The position numbers and the translations under genes were made by a program. The notes beneath the pieces are model-generated. The model ran no database searches, was not told the DNA's origin, and saw only the letters and a list, made by a program, of their open reading frames with translations. From Bacillota bacterium (GTDB lineage: Bacteria; Bacillota; Clostridia; Peptostreptococcales; Anaerovoracaceae): a stretch of 7,420 nucleotides of DNA. Shown piece after piece: positions 6,680-7,420 of this stretch. The stretch lies in contig JAEELK010000225.1 of the NCBI GenBank assembly GCA_016282655.1, forward strand, positions 1 through 7,420, written 5' to 3'. The number at the start of each line of letters is the position of its first letter. Position 1 is the first letter of the stretch.

Positions 6680-7033
6680 CTAAAAGCCGGGGATGCCGAG
6701 GCCGCCGGTGAGCTGGCTCATTTCCTTCTGGCAGAGCTCGTCCATCTGGCGCAGCGCTTCGTTCGCGGCCGCCATGACCAGATCCTGCAGGGTCTCCACG
6801 TCGTCCGGATCCACGGCCTCCGGCTTGATCTGGATGGCCGTCAGCTCCTTGCGCCCGTTGACGGTGACGCTGACCGCGCCGCCGCCCGCGCTCGCGCTGA
6901 GTTCCCGCTCATTGAGCTCCTCCTGCAGCGCTTCCATCCGGGCCTGCACCGCCTGGACCTGCATCATCCGCTTCTGCATATCGCCCTGCTTCGGGCCCGA
7001 AGGCTTCTTGCCGGCACGCATTCCTTTTCCCAT
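6680..7033 (-). CDS. ybaB: YbaB/EbfC family nucleoid-associated DNA-binding protein
   Basis: This small protein (117 residues) belongs to the YbaB/EbfC family of dimeric, nucleoid-associated DNA-binding proteins, commonly encoded between dnaX and recR. The features fit. There is a long N-terminal helix (about 18-48) rich in Met, Gln, Glu and Arg. It is followed by a short sheet with the typical VSVTVNGRKELTAIQI (54-69), P71 and D75-D78, and a second helix (ETLQDLVMAAANEALRQM, 80-97). It ends in a Gly-rich tail, TGGLGIPGF. The start is set at the ATG at 7033, because AAAAGGAG lies 8 bases before it. An ATG at 7060 would add nine residues, overlap the end of dnaX and lacks a ribosome site. The basic, Gly/Lys-rich first ~17 residues vary widely in this family. 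Confidence 0.93.
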   Translation of the reverse strand: MGKGMRAGKKPSGPKQGDMQKRMMQVQAVQARMEALQEELNERELSASAGGGAVSVTVNGRKELTAIQIKPEAVDPDDVETLQDLVMAAANEALRQMDELCQKEMSQLTGGLGIPGF

Positions 7034-7041
7034 GATCGTTT

Positions 7042-7049
7042 CTCCTTTT
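7042..7049 (-). promoter_or_regulatory. Ribosome binding site of ybaB, deciding its start
   Basis: The minus strand reads AAAAGGAG, 8 bases before the ATG at 7033. It lies in the 19-base gap after the dnaX stop (7053) and favours this start over the ATG at 7060. Confidence 0.75.
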
Positions 7050-7052
7050 CGC

Positions 7053-7420
7053 TTAATCATCCACTTGAACGTCTATGTTGAGCTGCGCGCTGATGCGCGC
7101 GGCGGTTTCGTCCATGTCCGCGCCGCCTTCGGCGGAGCTTTCCGCGCCGCTCTGCAGCAGCATGCGGCGGCGGACGCCGAGGCGCTTTTCCAGATAGGAT
7201 TCTATGAGCTCCCGGTTGTCCTTGAGATAGCGCTCCAGATAGGCGCCGTCATAGCAGACCAGAAAGCTGTCTTCCCGGAGCTCGCGCAGGGCCGTCTTGC
7301 CGCGCAGGAGATTGAAGCTGCCCGGCTGCTGCATGCCGTAGTTCAGAAGCTCCTCCCAGATCTGCTCCGGCGGCGCGTCCGCGCCTTCCGTCCGCGCGGG
7401 CGCGGGGACTTCCGGCGCAG
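7053..7420 (-). CDS. dnaX: DNA polymerase III subunit gamma/tau, C-terminal end (5' part outside window)
   Basis: The frame is open from the right edge of the window (first full codon at 7418) to a TAA at 7055-7053, giving 121 residues. It starts with an Ala/Pro-rich linker (APEVPAPARTEGADAPPE) followed by a folded domain: QIWEELLNYGM, then the LLRG, DSFLVCYDGAYLERYL and RELIESYLEKRLG motifs. This is the layout of the tau C-terminal domain that contacts the polymerase alpha subunit. It ends with an acidic stretch (NIDVQVDD). The ATPase domain is not in the window, so the call rests on this tail plus the position just upstream of ybaB and recR, where dnaX is normally found. Whether a shorter gamma form is also made cannot be judged. 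Confidence 0.85.
   Translation of the reverse strand, partial: APEVPAPARTEGADAPPEQIWEELLNYGMQQPGSFNLLRGKTALRELREDSFLVCYDGAYLERYLKDNRELIESYLEKRLGVRRRMLLQSGAESSAEGGADMDETAARISAQLNIDVQVDD

Noticed and set aside
6158..7081. A 307-codon plus-strand open frame opposite ybaB and recR.
   Set aside because: It is antisense to two clear conserved genes, and its His/Asp/Leu/Ala/Arg-rich sequence matches no family.
1..7420. Search for CRISPR arrays, tRNA or rRNA genes, insertion sequences and phage genes.
   Set aside because: None seen: no spaced direct repeats, no cloverleaf-like sequence, no transposase or integrase, and nearly all bases are accounted for by housekeeping and ech genes.

Overview
The window is GC-rich, densely packed bacterial DNA. 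Strong AAGGAGG-type ribosome binding sites, the dnaX-ybaB-recR order and an Ech-type hydrogenase operon suggest an anaerobic, fermentative Firmicutes lineage, probably a high-GC member of the Clostridia. That assignment is an inference from gene content and style only.

Layout, read mostly on the minus strand (right to left). From 7420 to 6077 lie the 3' end of dnaX (DNA polymerase III gamma/tau), then ybaB/ebfC and recR, a widely conserved replication/repair cluster that ends in an intrinsic terminator (6026-6053). A 193-base AT-richer gap (5884-6076) holds that terminator, a good sigma-70/sigma-A type promoter (-35 at 5984-5989, -10 at 5961-5966, 17-base spacer), and two near-identical 10-base palindromes in the predicted 5' leader. 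From 5883 to 618 runs a tight six-gene operon, echA-echB-echC-echD-echE-echF, with overlaps or gaps of no more than 13 bases. It encodes a complete six-subunit energy-converting membrane-bound [NiFe] hydrogenase (Ech, group 4). At the left end, a plus-strand partial gene for an ABC-2 type permease (to 505) converges on the operon. A strong hairpin with T-rich flanks on both sides (565-599) can terminate both transcripts.

How the genes work together: EchF (two 4Fe-4S clusters) and EchC (proximal 4Fe-4S) pass electrons from reduced ferredoxin to the NiFe site in EchE, with EchD as accessory subunit. EchB and EchA form the membrane arm that couples the redox reaction to ion translocation. No hyp maturation genes, formate dehydrogenase or CO dehydrogenase lie in the window, so ferredoxin is the likely partner.

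No unknown defence, mobile or RNA system was found. The points most worth a second look are the Ala/Glu-rich C-terminal tail of EchC (and a shorter acidic tail on EchF), the EchE C-terminus that stops right after the metal-binding motif with no cleavable extension, and the paired palindromes just downstream of the ech promoter.
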